From assembly GCA_016235555.1 (NCBI GenBank), contig JACRKC010000083.1:124001-188000 (forward strand): a stretch of 64,000 nucleotides of DNA, in the 5' to 3' direction. The position numbers were made by a program, and so were the translations under genes. This DNA is from Verrucomicrobiota bacterium. Its GTDB lineage: Bacteria > Verrucomicrobiota > Verrucomicrobiia > Opitutales > Opitutaceae. Of the stretch, positions 24,370-33,697 are shown one piece after another. Each line of letters opens with the position of its first letter. Position 1 is the first letter of the stretch. The notes below the pieces were generated by a model. The model was not told the DNA's origin. It was given only the letters and a program-made list of their open reading frames with translations, and did no database searches.

Positions 24370-26954
24370 AACCTCACACCCACGCACCGAACGGCGTTTT
24401 TGCGGACGACCTCTTGCTCTACGGTTCGCTAGAACGCGGAGCGTCGGCGGCCCGCGGGTATTGGGTCGAGTTGCCGGAACTGCGCGGTGCCAGCCATGAG
24501 CGCCGGAACGCGTTTCAGGAAAAAGTCCGGGCGATGCTGGCGCTCGTCACTCCGGGCCGGAGCCTGCAATGCCAGTGGCATCTCGATTGGGATCATTCCC
24601 CTGAACTCCTCACCTACTTGGACGCGACCGCGGCTATGCCCCAAGTCGCGGTCCGCCGCGCGCGCAACGAACGCGCCATGCGCTACGGCGGACGGATGCA
24701 GCGGCGGCAGCTCCGCCGCGAACGGCTCGCCGTCTATCTCGCGATCGAAAGCGACGACTACTCCGGCAACGTCGGCACCCGCAAGAGCCTGCGGGCGCGT
24801 CACATCGGACGGCTGGCCCAATTGAAGGCGCAGTTCGCCGAATTCGAGACGGCGTTGCGCATCGTGTTTGGCGCCGAAACCGCAATCCGTGCGATGGACG
24901 ACGCCGGGCACCACGCCGATCTCTTCGGGTTTCTCAATCCCGCTTCCGCGTTGCCGCGAGACACCCACACCGGGCCGGCCGTCGATCCGACCCTCACTAT
25001 TCAGGAAAATTGCTGGCACAGCGATGGCGTCGGCCAGCCCGATGGCGGGTTCGTGCTCGATGGTCTCCATCATGGGGTGCTCGTCCTGAGCCGCTGGCCG
25101 AAGGCCACCTATCCAGGGATTGTCAGCCACCTCACGAGTGCCGGATTTCTTGACTACCGCATCACGGTCAACGTCACGCCGTCCGATGTGCGGCGCGAGG
25201 TGACACGAGAGGAACATGCGATGGAGCGGCTCCAGGGCGAGTATGGGGAGAAACGTCGTCATTCCCTGCTCGTCGCCTTGCAGAAAAAGGAACGCAAGGT
25301 CGAGAGTCTCGCCGGCGGTTACGCCCGCCCGTTCCACGTCACGTATATTCTGCGGACGTGGGATGCGACGCGCGAGGGGTTGAGGGAAAAGATCGCGCTC
25401 TTGAAAGCGGCTGTCCGCGGGATGAACGGCGCACAGTGTTTTGAGTGCGGGTTGGCGGCGACGGCCAAGAAACTCTTCTTCGCCTCGTGGCCGGGTTGGA
25501 CGCGCTCGGCCTACACCGCGCACGCGATCTACGCCGAAGACGCCTACTTGGCGGATCTGCTGCCGTTCTCCGCCACCTTTACCGGGCGGCTGAGCGAAGC
25601 CGAGGCCCTCTACGACGGGAGTCACGACAATCTAGTCGGCGTCGCCACCTTTGCGAACGGCTCGCCGCAGCACGCAGTGATTGTCGGCATGAGCGGCAGC
25701 GGAAAGTCGGAATTCACGAGCGACCTCCTCATCCAAACCGGCGGCTTGTTTAAGCACACGCTGATCATCGACGAAGGCTATTCCTACAAATCCTTCGCGG
25801 AGGCGATGGGTGCCTCGCCGATTGTGGTGCAGCCCGATTCACCGCTCACGCTCAACTACCTCGACACGCAAGGCCTCCCGCTGACGCAGCTGCAAATGAC
25901 GAGCGCGGTGGCGCTGCTCTCGCGAATGATCGGCGAGCCGGCCGATGCAGAAAAGTCCGCCCTGCGCCAGGCGCAGCTCGCCCAGTATTTGCACCAGCTC
26001 TATCACGACGCCTTCGTCGACTGGTCGCGGCGCAACCCGCAGCCGGCGCGTGACGCCGAACGGCTGGCCTGTGCTGTGCATCGCTGGCGGGCGCGGATGC
26101 CGGCGGCCACCACTCCGCTGGAAGCCTTCGCCGATTTACGCGACCGGCGCGCCGTGCGTGACGACGAGGCGCTCGGGTTCGTCGCGGCCCTGACCGGGGA
26201 CGAAATCACCCGCTTTGCGCAGGACCCGGCGACGGCGCGGCTCGTCGCCCAGACGGCCTGCGCCGCGTGGACGCCGGAGGAATTCCCGACGCACACGGCG
26301 TTCGTCGAACTGCTCGCCTACGGCCGTTTCTCGGAGCACCCCAAGGAGGAAATTGACCGGCTCGCCACCCTGTTGCGGGCCTGGAGCGCGGCGGGCCAGT
26401 ATGGCAAACTCTTCGACGGCCTCACCAACGTATCGCTGGCCGACGACGTGGTGTATTTTGAACTCGGGTTGATTCCCGAGCAGGCGGTCGAGCTCAAGGC
26501 CGCTGCCGGCCTCCTCATTTCCGGTTTTTCCCGGCAGCACATCCTCACGCTCCCGCGCGCGCTGCGAAAGCGGATCGTCTTCGAGGAGGTCGCACGGTTT
26601 TTGGACGTGCCGGGCGGGGAAAAAATTGTCGCGGAGGGCTACGCGCAGCTCCGCAAGTTCAACTGCTGGGTCGTCAGCATTGTGCAGCAATATGCGCGGT
26701 TCAAACAGTCGCGCGTGCGGCCCGCCGTCATCGGCAACGCGAAACAGTTCTTTCTGCTGCGGCAGGCGGATCGCGCGGACATCGCCGACCTCGCGCACGA
26801 TCTCGCGCTGCCGGAAAGCGCGATCGAGGCGATCCAGCAATATCCGATGCCCGAGCAGCTCCCGGCGACCGGGCGCTACTCGTCCGTGTGCTACTTCCTG
26901 CCCACCGCGCAGCCGCCGCAGTGCGGCACGCTGCGCCACATCCAGGCCGCCTGA
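24366..26954 (+). CDS. virB4: VirB4/TrbE conjugation ATPase
   Basis: This 862-residue ATPase energises pilus assembly and substrate transfer at the inner membrane. The N-terminal domain (about 1-430) matches the CagE/TrbE/VirB family. Walker A is GMSGSGKSE (about 440) and the segment HTLIIDEGYSYKS follows it. The later strand RIVFEEVARFL carries the Walker-B-like acids. Length is normal for the family. It is translationally coupled to the VirB3-like gene. Confidence 0.93.
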   Translation: MKPHTHAPNGVFADDLLLYGSLERGASAARGYWVELPELRGASHERRNAFQEKVRAMLALVTPGRSLQCQWHLDWDHSPELLTYLDATAAMPQVAVRRARNERAMRYGGRMQRRQLRRERLAVYLAIESDDYSGNVGTRKSLRARHIGRLAQLKAQFAEFETALRIVFGAETAIRAMDDAGHHADLFGFLNPASALPRDTHTGPAVDPTLTIQENCWHSDGVGQPDGGFVLDGLHHGVLVLSRWPKATYPGIVSHLTSAGFLDYRITVNVTPSDVRREVTREEHAMERLQGEYGEKRRHSLLVALQKKERKVESLAGGYARPFHVTYILRTWDATREGLREKIALLKAAVRGMNGAQCFECGLAATAKKLFFASWPGWTRSAYTAHAIYAEDAYLADLLPFSATFTGRLSEAEALYDGSHDNLVGVATFANGSPQHAVIVGMSGSGKSEFTSDLLIQTGGLFKHTLIIDEGYSYKSFAEAMGASPIVVQPDSPLTLNYLDTQGLPLTQLQMTSAVALLSRMIGEPADAEKSALRQAQLAQYLHQLYHDAFVDWSRRNPQPARDAERLACAVHRWRARMPAATTPLEAFADLRDRRAVRDDEALGFVAALTGDEITRFAQDPATARLVAQTACAAWTPEEFPTHTAFVELLAYGRFSEHPKEEIDRLATLLRAWSAAGQYGKLFDGLTNVSLADDVVYFELGLIPEQAVELKAAAGLLISGFSRQHILTLPRALRKRIVFEEVARFLDVPGGEKIVAEGYAQLRKFNCWVVSIVQQYARFKQSRVRPAVIGNAKQFFLLRQADRADIADLAHDLALPESAIEAIQQYPMPEQLPATGRYSSVCYFLPTAQPPQCGTLRHIQAA

Positions 26955-26960
26955 TTCATC

Positions 26961-27209
26961 ATGCGAACTTTTCCCCTCACGATCCTTCGTTCGATCATCC
27001 TCTTTGCGCTCGCGGGATGTGCGTCCCCCGAGAAGCCCACCGCCCAAATCAACCAAGCCGTCAAGACGCGGTATTGGGAGACTCAGGACGCGAACCGCGA
27101 GCGCATTTCCGTTTCCCGCCGGCTGCCGGTGTCACTGCCCGAGCGATTCGAGGACGGCGCGTGGCGCGCGCCGTCGACTGAATTCATCCTCGTCCCAACC
27201 TCGCCATGA
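26961..27209 (+). CDS. Small lipoprotein (VirB7/TrbK position)
   Basis: This 82-residue protein has a lipoprotein signal: positive N-terminus, hydrophobic stretch and the lipobox LAGC at about residues 17-20. The mature part is short and polar. Located between VirB4 and the TrbJ-like gene, it occupies the place of VirB7/TrbK lipoproteins. Those stabilise the outer-membrane core or, for TrbK, give entry exclusion; the sequence does not decide which. Its stop overlaps the next start by 4 bases. Confidence 0.75.
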   Translation: MRTFPLTILRSIILFALAGCASPEKPTAQINQAVKTRYWETQDANRERISVSRRLPVSLPERFEDGAWRAPSTEFILVPTSP

Positions 27210-28024
27210 AGTCTTTCCTCCTTCTGTTTCTCGCCCTTGGCGCCGCCGCGCGAGCGCAGCTCGCGGTGTTCGATCCCGCGAATTACGTCGTCAATGCGGC
27301 CGTTCAGTCCGCGCAGGCGGCCAATCACGTCGAGGTCTTGCGGCAATGGGCCGCGGAACTCGAGCAACTGAACCGGCAAATTCGGCAGCTCGACGATCTG
27401 ATCTCCACGCAGCGCCGCATCCGGGAAATCGCCGGCGATCCCGTGGGGGCAGGTGCTCAGGTCACCGGCGTTCTCCACACCCTCGGCGCCGACGAGTTGG
27501 CCCGGTCGTATGGCGAAACTCTCCAAGCCGTGCGGCGCGTCACCGACGCCGCGCTGTCGCTCCGGCGCACCTCGGAGGGGCTTTATCGCCGGCTCGATGA
27601 TCGGACGGCACTGGGGGCGACGTTCACCCGTCGCACGGAACTCTATAAGCCGTATGCGGCCGTGGAACGGCAGGCCGACAATCTCGAACAGGTGTTCGCC
27701 CAAACGGACGCCCGCGAAACGACTCTGCAGGCGGAACTCGCGACGAGCGTCGTTGCCTTGCGCGACGCGCCGACGCAGGCCGACGTGGACAAGCTCAATG
27801 TCAAGGTCGCGGCCTTGAACGGCCAGCTCGCCGCGCTGGCGAATCGGCGGCGGGACGAATCCGACAAGCTCCGCGCCCAGCAGATACTCAACGAGAATCA
27901 AGCGACGAAGGAGCGGCATGATCTTTGGGAGAAACAGATCGCGGAAGAACGGCAGTCCCTCGATGCGGTGAACGCCTGGCAGCGGTCGATCCGGCTCACG
28001 CCGACCAGCTACACCCGGCCGTGA
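27206..28024 (+). CDS. VirB5/TrbJ-like minor pilus protein
   Basis: This 272-residue exported protein has a signal peptide (MKSFLLLFLALGAAARAQ) and then FDPANYVVNAA, the typical mature N-terminus of TrbJ/VirB5 proteins. Long helical, coiled-coil-forming segments follow (about 45-240). VirB5 proteins sit at the pilus tip and act in adhesion and channel assembly. Gene order VirB4-lipoprotein-TrbJ matches Trb systems. Confidence 0.88.
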   Translation: MKSFLLLFLALGAAARAQLAVFDPANYVVNAAVQSAQAANHVEVLRQWAAELEQLNRQIRQLDDLISTQRRIREIAGDPVGAGAQVTGVLHTLGADELARSYGETLQAVRRVTDAALSLRRTSEGLYRRLDDRTALGATFTRRTELYKPYAAVERQADNLEQVFAQTDARETTLQAELATSVVALRDAPTQADVDKLNVKVAALNGQLAALANRRRDESDKLRAQQILNENQATKERHDLWEKQIAEERQSLDAVNAWQRSIRLTPTSYTRP

Positions 28025-28029
28025 AGAAC

Positions 28030-28278
28030 ATGAAGACGCTCACTCTCCTCGCTCTCGGTATCCTCGCCGGCGCCGGCTTCATGTGGCGCGAGCTGCGGCG
28101 CGCGCCGTTGATGCCGCCCGACTACGACGCGGACAGAACGCCGCTGAACGATGAGCGGGCCGACGTCAGTCTACCCTCCACGGCCGATGACTCAACTGAT
28201 GCCGCGCATCGCGCGCGTCTGCTCGAAAAACTCCGCCGCGAAGAGCAACGCCAACGGCCGCAGGAGGGGCGCAACTGA
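28030..28278 (+). CDS. Small single-pass membrane protein in the T4SS operon
   Basis: This 82-residue protein has one N-terminal membrane helix (LTLLALGILAGAGFMWREL) and a charged, acidic-then-basic tail. A GTG 9 bases upstream, overlapping the previous stop, is an alternative start. No family is recognised. Its place before the VirB6-like gene suggests a small channel accessory or exclusion protein. Confidence 0.65.
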   Translation: MKTLTLLALGILAGAGFMWRELRRAPLMPPDYDADRTPLNDERADVSLPSTADDSTDAAHRARLLEKLRREEQRQRPQEGRN

Positions 28279-29339
28279 TGGAAAACTTCGCTCCAGGTCT
28301 ACGCGACGCGATCCTTACGCTCACTGAGGCGTTCCGCTTCGTGCTCTTTTTTATCTGCGTGACGGGACTGATCGTGCAGGTGCATCAGGCCCGGGCCGAG
28401 CAGGACAGCCTGCTGCAGCCGATCGTGCGGGCCATCATCGTGGTGGGACTCATCGCGACACTGCCGCAATGGTTCGCCCTGATCGAAAAGCTCTTTCTTT
28501 CGCTGGCCGATGTGATCCACGAGGGCTACGCGGAGCATCCGATGCGGGCGGCGGTGTTGATGCGCGACAAGGTCGCTGATAGCGCGAGCGACTTCAGCTT
28601 CCAACGCATCGGGGAATCGCTCTACCGCGCGACGCTCTTCGCCGCCGGCAAACTGATCGTGCTCATCGGGAGCCTGCTGCAACTGCCGTTCCTCGTCCTG
28701 CAGTTCATCCTGAAAATGCTGTGCTACCTGTTCCTGCCAGTCGCACTGGCGCTCTTCATGATCCCGTCGCTCACGAGCGTCGCCACGCGCTACGTGCAGC
28801 AAACGCTGGCGGTGTTGTCCTGGCCCGTGGGCTTCGCGGTCACCGAACTTGTCGCTTACCACCTGCTCACCGCCTACGCGACGAACCTCGCGGCGGCCTA
28901 CGACATCGCGCCCGGCCAGATCGACGCGGCCTCGTTCGCGAGCCTGCTCGGCGGACTGCTCGCGGCGTTGTGGCTCGTGATCGGGACCCTTGGCACGCCG
29001 TTCTTGATGCAGGCGCTGCTTTGCTCCGGGACGCCGCTGGCCGGCGGCGGCAGTTCCGCACTGCAACAGCTCTACGGTCTCCATCAGGTCGGGTGGCTCG
29101 TGAAGTCGCTCAAGACGGGCGGTGCGGCGGCGGCGCTCCACGCCGCGAGCAGCGCGGCGGGCGCCGGCGGCAAGGGTGCGCCGCCCCCACCGCCGCCGCC
29201 CGCGTCTCCGGCCCCATCCGCGCCGCCGCCTCCACCCGCACCGATGGCCGCGGCGTCCCGGCCCGATCCCGCCGGCGATGCCGCCGCGGCGACACTCGTC
29301 GCCGGCCTGCAACCGCGCGCACCCCGCACCGGCCTCTAA
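28278..29339 (+). CDS. VirB6/TrbL-like polytopic membrane protein
   Basis: This 353-residue protein has about six membrane helices between residues 15 and 250. An alanine/proline-rich cytoplasmic or periplasmic tail follows (about 275-353) with runs of seven and more prolines. Such an architecture is typical of VirB6/TrbL, which forms part of the inner-membrane channel. AGGAGGGG stands 10 bases before the ATG, one of the few strong ribosome-binding sites in the operon. The stop/start junction TGATG shares one base. Confidence 0.85.
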   Translation: MENFAPGLRDAILTLTEAFRFVLFFICVTGLIVQVHQARAEQDSLLQPIVRAIIVVGLIATLPQWFALIEKLFLSLADVIHEGYAEHPMRAAVLMRDKVADSASDFSFQRIGESLYRATLFAAGKLIVLIGSLLQLPFLVLQFILKMLCYLFLPVALALFMIPSLTSVATRYVQQTLAVLSWPVGFAVTELVAYHLLTAYATNLAAAYDIAPGQIDAASFASLLGGLLAALWLVIGTLGTPFLMQALLCSGTPLAGGGSSALQQLYGLHQVGWLVKSLKTGGAAAALHAASSAAGAGGKGAPPPPPPPASPAPSAPPPPPAPMAAASRPDPAGDAAAATLVAGLQPRAPRTGL

Positions 29340-29346
29340 ACCAGCC

Positions 29347-30000
29347 ATGAACGAATCCCTGCATCACACTCCCGTGCCGCATGTGCGGACGGAGCCACCG
29401 CGGCCCGCGCGCCGCCACCCTTTGGAGCTGTTCACCGACCAGGCCGTCGCAGCCCGGCTGTGGTGTGTAGTCGCCCTCATCGCGGTCGGCTACGCGGTCT
29501 TCGGCCCGTATCTCGTCATCCGTGCGTATCGCACCCGCGAACGCGTTGTGATTCTCGATGGGGCCGGCACGTATCACGTCAGCCCTTTGCTCGCCTTCGA
29601 GGAGGCGGAAAAATTGCAGGAGCACCATGCGCTCCTCGCCTGCCTTGCCCTGTGGCAGCGCAATCCCACGGGCGCGGACTTTCCCGAACTGTTGGAAAAG
29701 CTGTTTCTGCCGGACGCACTCCGGCAGGCCCGCTCGGAAATCGCCGGCTCGACCGAAGAGTTCAGCCGGAAGTCCCTGCACCAAAAAGCGGAGGTGTTGA
29801 AACTCACTGTGCTCGAAACCCGTGAGGAGCGAGTGCTCGTGCAGGTCGAAGGCCAGTGGCTCCGCGCCGGCCTCTTCGAGGGCCGCGCCTTTACCGAGGC
29901 CCTGCCGTTCAAGGCGCGCTTCACCTTCGCCCGCAATCCGAACCTGGGCGCCAACGCCCGCTTTCCCCTGGCCGTATGGACCTACGACGTTTCACGCTGA
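29347..30000 (+). CDS. VirB8/TrbF-like inner-membrane assembly protein
   Basis: This 217-residue protein has a short cytoplasmic N-terminus, one membrane helix (about 38-60) and a periplasmic domain of about 150 residues, the VirB8/TrbF layout. VirB8 nucleates channel assembly by contacting VirB9 and VirB10. Sequence similarity is not obvious by eye, so the call rests on topology, size and position between VirB6 and the VirB9/VirB10 genes. It overlaps the next gene by 25 bases. Confidence 0.7.
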   Translation: MNESLHHTPVPHVRTEPPRPARRHPLELFTDQAVAARLWCVVALIAVGYAVFGPYLVIRAYRTRERVVILDGAGTYHVSPLLAFEEAEKLQEHHALLACLALWQRNPTGADFPELLEKLFLPDALRQARSEIAGSTEEFSRKSLHQKAEVLKLTVLETREERVLVQVEGQWLRAGLFEGRAFTEALPFKARFTFARNPNLGANARFPLAVWTYDVSR

Positions 30001-30794
30001 TCCTGCTCGGAATCGCTGCCACGGCCGCCCTGCGCGGGGCCGCGATCCAGACCTATCCGCTCGACGAGCGCCTCGTCTACACGGTGCGCATCGCGCGCGA
30101 CGAGCCGACGACGTGCCTGTTCCCGGCGGCGCTGACGGCGCTCGAAGGCGGCAACGTCTCGGCGCAGGCCGCGGACACGCCCCCGGTGTTGCTTTCTTAT
30201 CAGCCGGGCGCGGCGTTTTTCTCCGTCCGCGCCCTGCGCGACGACGCGAAAGCGGCGATCAACGTCGTGTTTCGCGGCAAGGTTTTCGTGCTGACGTTTC
30301 AGACGGACGCAGTTGCGGACCGCGCCGTGTCATTCGTCGACGAGGCGGAGTCCGGTTCGGCGCGCAGCCGTGCGGCGCTGGCGCCGGAGCGGCTGCGCGG
30401 ACTCATCGACCGTGCGAAGCGGCACGAATTGATCGCCCGCCAGTATCCCGCGCTGATCCAAACGGTCGAGCGACTGACTCCCGGCACGCTCACGCGCTAC
30501 CCCGGATTTGTCGTGACCCTCGCGGAGGTGTTCCGCTTCGCGGCCGAGGACACCTTGGTGTTGCGGGTGGAAATCGAAAACACGGCCGACACCGCGTTGC
30601 ACTTCGATCCCAGCGGCCTCGCGGTGCGGGTCGGACCCAACATCTATCCAGCGGCGTTGACGGACGCATCGGGCGTCATCGCCCCGCACACCCGGGCCAC
30701 CGGCTGGATGGCGGTCGCCGGCAACGCCGACGGCAGCCCCGCGAATCTTTCCGCGCGCAATTCCTTTTTCGTGCTCGTGCCGCGCCTGCCATGA
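29976..30794 (+). CDS. VirB9/TrbG-like outer-membrane core protein (tentative)
   Basis: This 272-residue exported beta-rich protein has a signal peptide (about 1-20), followed by IQTYPLDERLVYTVRIA and further beta strands. The N-terminal layout resembles VirB9/TrbG. The C-terminal TrbG domain signature is not obvious, but a late beta-sandwich-like segment (FVVTLAEVFRF ... LVLRVEIENTADTALHFDP) could replace it. Position between VirB8- and VirB10-like genes supports the call. It overlaps the next start by 4 bases. Confidence 0.6.
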   Translation: MDLRRFTLILLGIAATAALRGAAIQTYPLDERLVYTVRIARDEPTTCLFPAALTALEGGNVSAQAADTPPVLLSYQPGAAFFSVRALRDDAKAAINVVFRGKVFVLTFQTDAVADRAVSFVDEAESGSARSRAALAPERLRGLIDRAKRHELIARQYPALIQTVERLTPGTLTRYPGFVVTLAEVFRFAAEDTLVLRVEIENTADTALHFDPSGLAVRVGPNIYPAALTDASGVIAPHTRATGWMAVAGNADGSPANLSARNSFFVLVPRLP

Positions 30795-31795
30795 GATTTC
30801 CGACCGAATTTTTCTCGACGCCCACCGGGCAGCTCGCGCTGGTCGGCGCTCTCGCCGCGTTCGCCGCCGGGGCCATCTACTGGCAGCGCCGCCAGCAGCC
30901 GGCCGCAATGCCGCAGCCGAAGCCGGTGGCGCTGGTCACCGCGTCGTCGATGCCGAAAACGTTCACGCGCGAGGGCGCGCGCTTTGTGCCGCCGCGCGAC
31001 GAGTCGCGGGCGGTGACTGGCTCCGCGGTCGCAGGCGGAAAAAGTTCGACCGCGCCGGTCGTCGCCAAAGCACCGGCGGTCCTGCCGATTTCGCTCACGC
31101 CGGTGCGCGCGGGCGAAGGTCCGAAGCTCGATCGGTTCGCTCCTTACGGCCGGCTCATCCCGTGCGAGACCGTGCTGACCATCGAGTCGAATCGCTTGGA
31201 TACACCGGTGATCGGACTCGTGACGGAAGCCGTGTGGCACGACGGCCGGCTCATCGTGCCGGTGGGCGCCGAAGTGCATGGCCGCGCCTCGACCGACCGC
31301 GCCCGCGAGCGACTCGCCGCGCAGGGCGCGTGGCGAATTGTCTGGCGCACGCCCGGGCTCGATCACGGGGACGAACTGACGGTGCAGGGGCTGGCGTTGG
31401 ATCGGGACCGCGACGCCGCCACCGGCGCGTGGGGCCTGCATGACGGTTCCGCCGGGCTGCGCGGCGACGTGCTCCGCACGAACGATTGGCACGAGGTGCA
31501 GCTTTTCGCCACGGCGTTCATGTCGACCGCTACGGCGGCGCTCCAGGACACACGCACCACTGCCACGCTCTTGGGCGAAACGCTCACGCCCACGACGACC
31601 ACCCGCAATGCCGCGCTCGCGGGCACGAGCGCCGTCCTCCGCGAATACGCGAACCAGATCCGCCAGTCGATTGAACGCGACGGGATCTACGTCCGCGTCC
31701 CTGCCGGGAAGCAGTTTTATCTCTACGTCACCGAAACCCTCGACCTTGGGCGGGCCCGCCACGGCGCCACGCCCCTTGCAACCCATGCGCCTTGA
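30791..31795 (+). CDS. VirB10/TrbI-like channel scaffold protein
   Basis: In this 334-residue protein an N-terminal membrane helix (about 13-30) is followed by a linker rich in proline, alanine and lysine. The C-terminal TrbI/VirB10 beta-barrel domain follows (LIPCETVLTIESNRLDTPV; LIVPVGAEVHGRAS; VRVPAGKQFYLYVTETLDL). VirB10 spans both membranes and senses ATP use by VirB4/VirD4. It overlaps the following lipoprotein gene by 11 bases. Confidence 0.88.
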   Translation: MRFPTEFFSTPTGQLALVGALAAFAAGAIYWQRRQQPAAMPQPKPVALVTASSMPKTFTREGARFVPPRDESRAVTGSAVAGGKSSTAPVVAKAPAVLPISLTPVRAGEGPKLDRFAPYGRLIPCETVLTIESNRLDTPVIGLVTEAVWHDGRLIVPVGAEVHGRASTDRARERLAAQGAWRIVWRTPGLDHGDELTVQGLALDRDRDAATGAWGLHDGSAGLRGDVLRTNDWHEVQLFATAFMSTATAALQDTRTTATLLGETLTPTTTTRNAALAGTSAVLREYANQIRQSIERDGIYVRVPAGKQFYLYVTETLDLGRARHGATPLATHAP

Positions 31796-32483
31796 TCTCC
31801 TTCTCGTCCTAACGTTGGTGGCGGTGACCGGCTGCCAGTCGGCACCTCGGCCGGCCCAACTTCCGGTTACTCCGGCCGCGCCAATCGCCGCGCCCTCGCT
31901 CGAGCTGCAGGAAAAAACGCTCCGGCAGCAGCAGCACATCCAGGCGCTGATCGCGCAAAACGAAGCGCTGCTGGCGCGCGTGCGTGAACTGGAAACACCG
32001 CCACCGGTGCCACCGCCTGTGCTGGTTCCGGCGGTGTTGCCGCCGCCCACGCTACAGCCGCTCACTGCGGTGCCGTCGACCGTTGACGCGGCGGCGCCCC
32101 CAACGCCGGCCGCGCCACCCGTGCCACCTGCGCCCATTCCGCCGTCGCCACCGGTCGAAACGGCGATCCTGCCGAATGCCGACAGCGTGATCGATCTCAC
32201 CGCGCTGCTCACGCAGGCGCGGGACGGCGACGACGTAAATCCGTTTGCGGTGCGCAGTCTGCCCGCCGATGCGATCCGCGAAGTCACCCTGCACGTGCAA
32301 GGAGTGATTGGCGGAGCCGCCCCGTGCGCGTTGATCAACCAACGCGCGGTCCAGGCCGAGCAAACCATCGAGTCCCTTACGCTCGTCGGCATTGAGCCCA
32401 ACGCCGTTTTGGTCCGGCACGCCGGACATCTCCTCCGCCTGCCGGTCGCGGAAAAACCCGTCCGCATCCGGCTCCCACTTTGA
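31785..32483 (+). CDS. Proline-rich lipoprotein with coiled coil
   Basis: This 232-residue protein has a lipobox VTGC near residue 17. A coiled-coil stretch (about 40-68), a long proline/alanine/valine-rich linker (about 70-125) and a globular C-terminal domain follow. The layout fits an outer-membrane-anchored protein that reaches across the periplasm, like TrbH or pilus secretin-associated lipoproteins. It lies at the junction of the VirB and pilus gene sets and may belong to either. Confidence 0.65.
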   Translation: MRLDLLLVLTLVAVTGCQSAPRPAQLPVTPAAPIAAPSLELQEKTLRQQQHIQALIAQNEALLARVRELETPPPVPPPVLVPAVLPPPTLQPLTAVPSTVDAAAPPTPAAPPVPPAPIPPSPPVETAILPNADSVIDLTALLTQARDGDDVNPFAVRSLPADAIREVTLHVQGVIGGAAPCALINQRAVQAEQTIESLTLVGIEPNAVLVRHAGHLLRLPVAEKPVRIRLPL

Positions 32484-32491
32484 ATCCCACC

Positions 32492-33694
32492 ATGCCACTC
32501 TACGCCGCCACCGTCATCGGTCCGCAGGGCCGCCGCTTCGCCGTCACGGAGGAGGCGCGCGACGCCACCGCGTTGCGCGAGGCGCTCCGGCAGCGGAATC
32601 TCTGGCCGCTGCAGATCGCCGCAGCCCGGCCGCCGGCCGGTCTCCGCCGCACGAAACTCTCGTCACGGGATTTCATTGCGCTGCTGCATCAGCTGGAACT
32701 GCAACTCCGTGCCGGAGTGACGGCGGATGTCGCCCTCGGGCAACTCGCCGCCGACGCCCCGCAGGGCGACACCCGGCGAATGCTCGCGCACATTCACCGC
32801 GAAGTCGCGGCGGGGCGGCCGATCCACGAGGCGTGCCGTTTCTTCGAGCGGCAGTTTCCGGCGCACATTGCGGCGGTGATCGCGGCGGGTGAAGCCTCCG
32901 CGCAACTTCCCGTCGCATTGCACTCCCTCGCCGAGCACCTCGCCGGCGCGGCGGAGTTGCGGCGCACCGCGCGACGCGCGCTCATCTATCCTGCGGTCGT
33001 GCTGACCGCGACTTCCGGGCTGATCGTCTTCCTGCTCGGCGGAGTGGTGCCGCAGTTCGCCGCGATCTTTGCCACCCTCCGACTCGACCTGCCGCTGCTC
33101 ACCCGCGTCCTGATCGCCGCGAGCGAGGCGCTGCATCACCGCTGGCCACTACTTGCGGGCGGAGCGCTCGCGGTCGGCGGACTCGCGTGGTTTTTGCGCG
33201 GGTCGCCGCGCTTCCGCTTTACCCGCGATGCGCTGCTCCTCCGCACGCCGGTGTGGGGTGAGGTGGTTCGTTGCGTCGCGACCGCGCGATTTGCGGCGCA
33301 CGCGCGGCTCTTGGTGGAAGCCGGCATCCCGCTCCTCGACGCGCTCAAGCAAGGCGCCGACCTCACGGGCAATGCGCTGCTCTCTCGGCAGATTCACGCT
33401 GCGCGCGATGGAGTCGCGGTGGGTCGGCCCTTGCACGCGGCGCTGCCGGCATCGCATGCGTTCCCCGCGTTCTTCATCGCGGCGCTGAAGTCCGGCGAGA
33501 CCACGGGCCAGTTGGGTGCCGCGTTGCGTCACATCGAAACCTACGCCTCGGCGCAGGCGCGCGACCGGCTCGCGACCGCGCTGGCGCTCTTGGAGCCGAC
33601 CATTCTCGCCACGCTCACCGCCGTCGTGGGCGTCATCGCGCTCTCCTTCTTCCTCCCGCTCTTCGCGCTCCTAGGCGGAGTCAACGCGCACTGA
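32492..33694 (+). CDS. GspF/PilC-like inner-membrane platform protein
   Basis: This 400-residue protein has two tandem GspF domains (about 65-190 and 265-385) with three membrane helices, the standard platform of type IV pili and type II secretion. Typical segments are LHQLELQLRAGVTADVALGQ and the second-domain repeat ARLLVEAGIPLLDALKQGAD. It couples the assembly ATPase to pseudopilin extraction. It begins 8 bases after the lipoprotein stop, so the pilus genes continue the T4SS operon. Confidence 0.92.
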   Translation: MPLYAATVIGPQGRRFAVTEEARDATALREALRQRNLWPLQIAAARPPAGLRRTKLSSRDFIALLHQLELQLRAGVTADVALGQLAADAPQGDTRRMLAHIHREVAAGRPIHEACRFFERQFPAHIAAVIAAGEASAQLPVALHSLAEHLAGAAELRRTARRALIYPAVVLTATSGLIVFLLGGVVPQFAAIFATLRLDLPLLTRVLIAASEALHHRWPLLAGGALAVGGLAWFLRGSPRFRFTRDALLLRTPVWGEVVRCVATARFAAHARLLVEAGIPLLDALKQGADLTGNALLSRQIHAARDGVAVGRPLHAALPASHAFPAFFIAALKSGETTGQLGAALRHIETYASAQARDRLATALALLEPTILATLTAVVGVIALSFFLPLFALLGGVNAH

Positions 33695-33697
33695 ACC

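Noticed and set aside
30644-32467. 607-residue minus-strand frame opposite VirB10 and the lipoprotein
   Set aside because: Serine/arginine-rich shadow without domains; the plus-strand genes have signal peptides, lipobox and family motifs.
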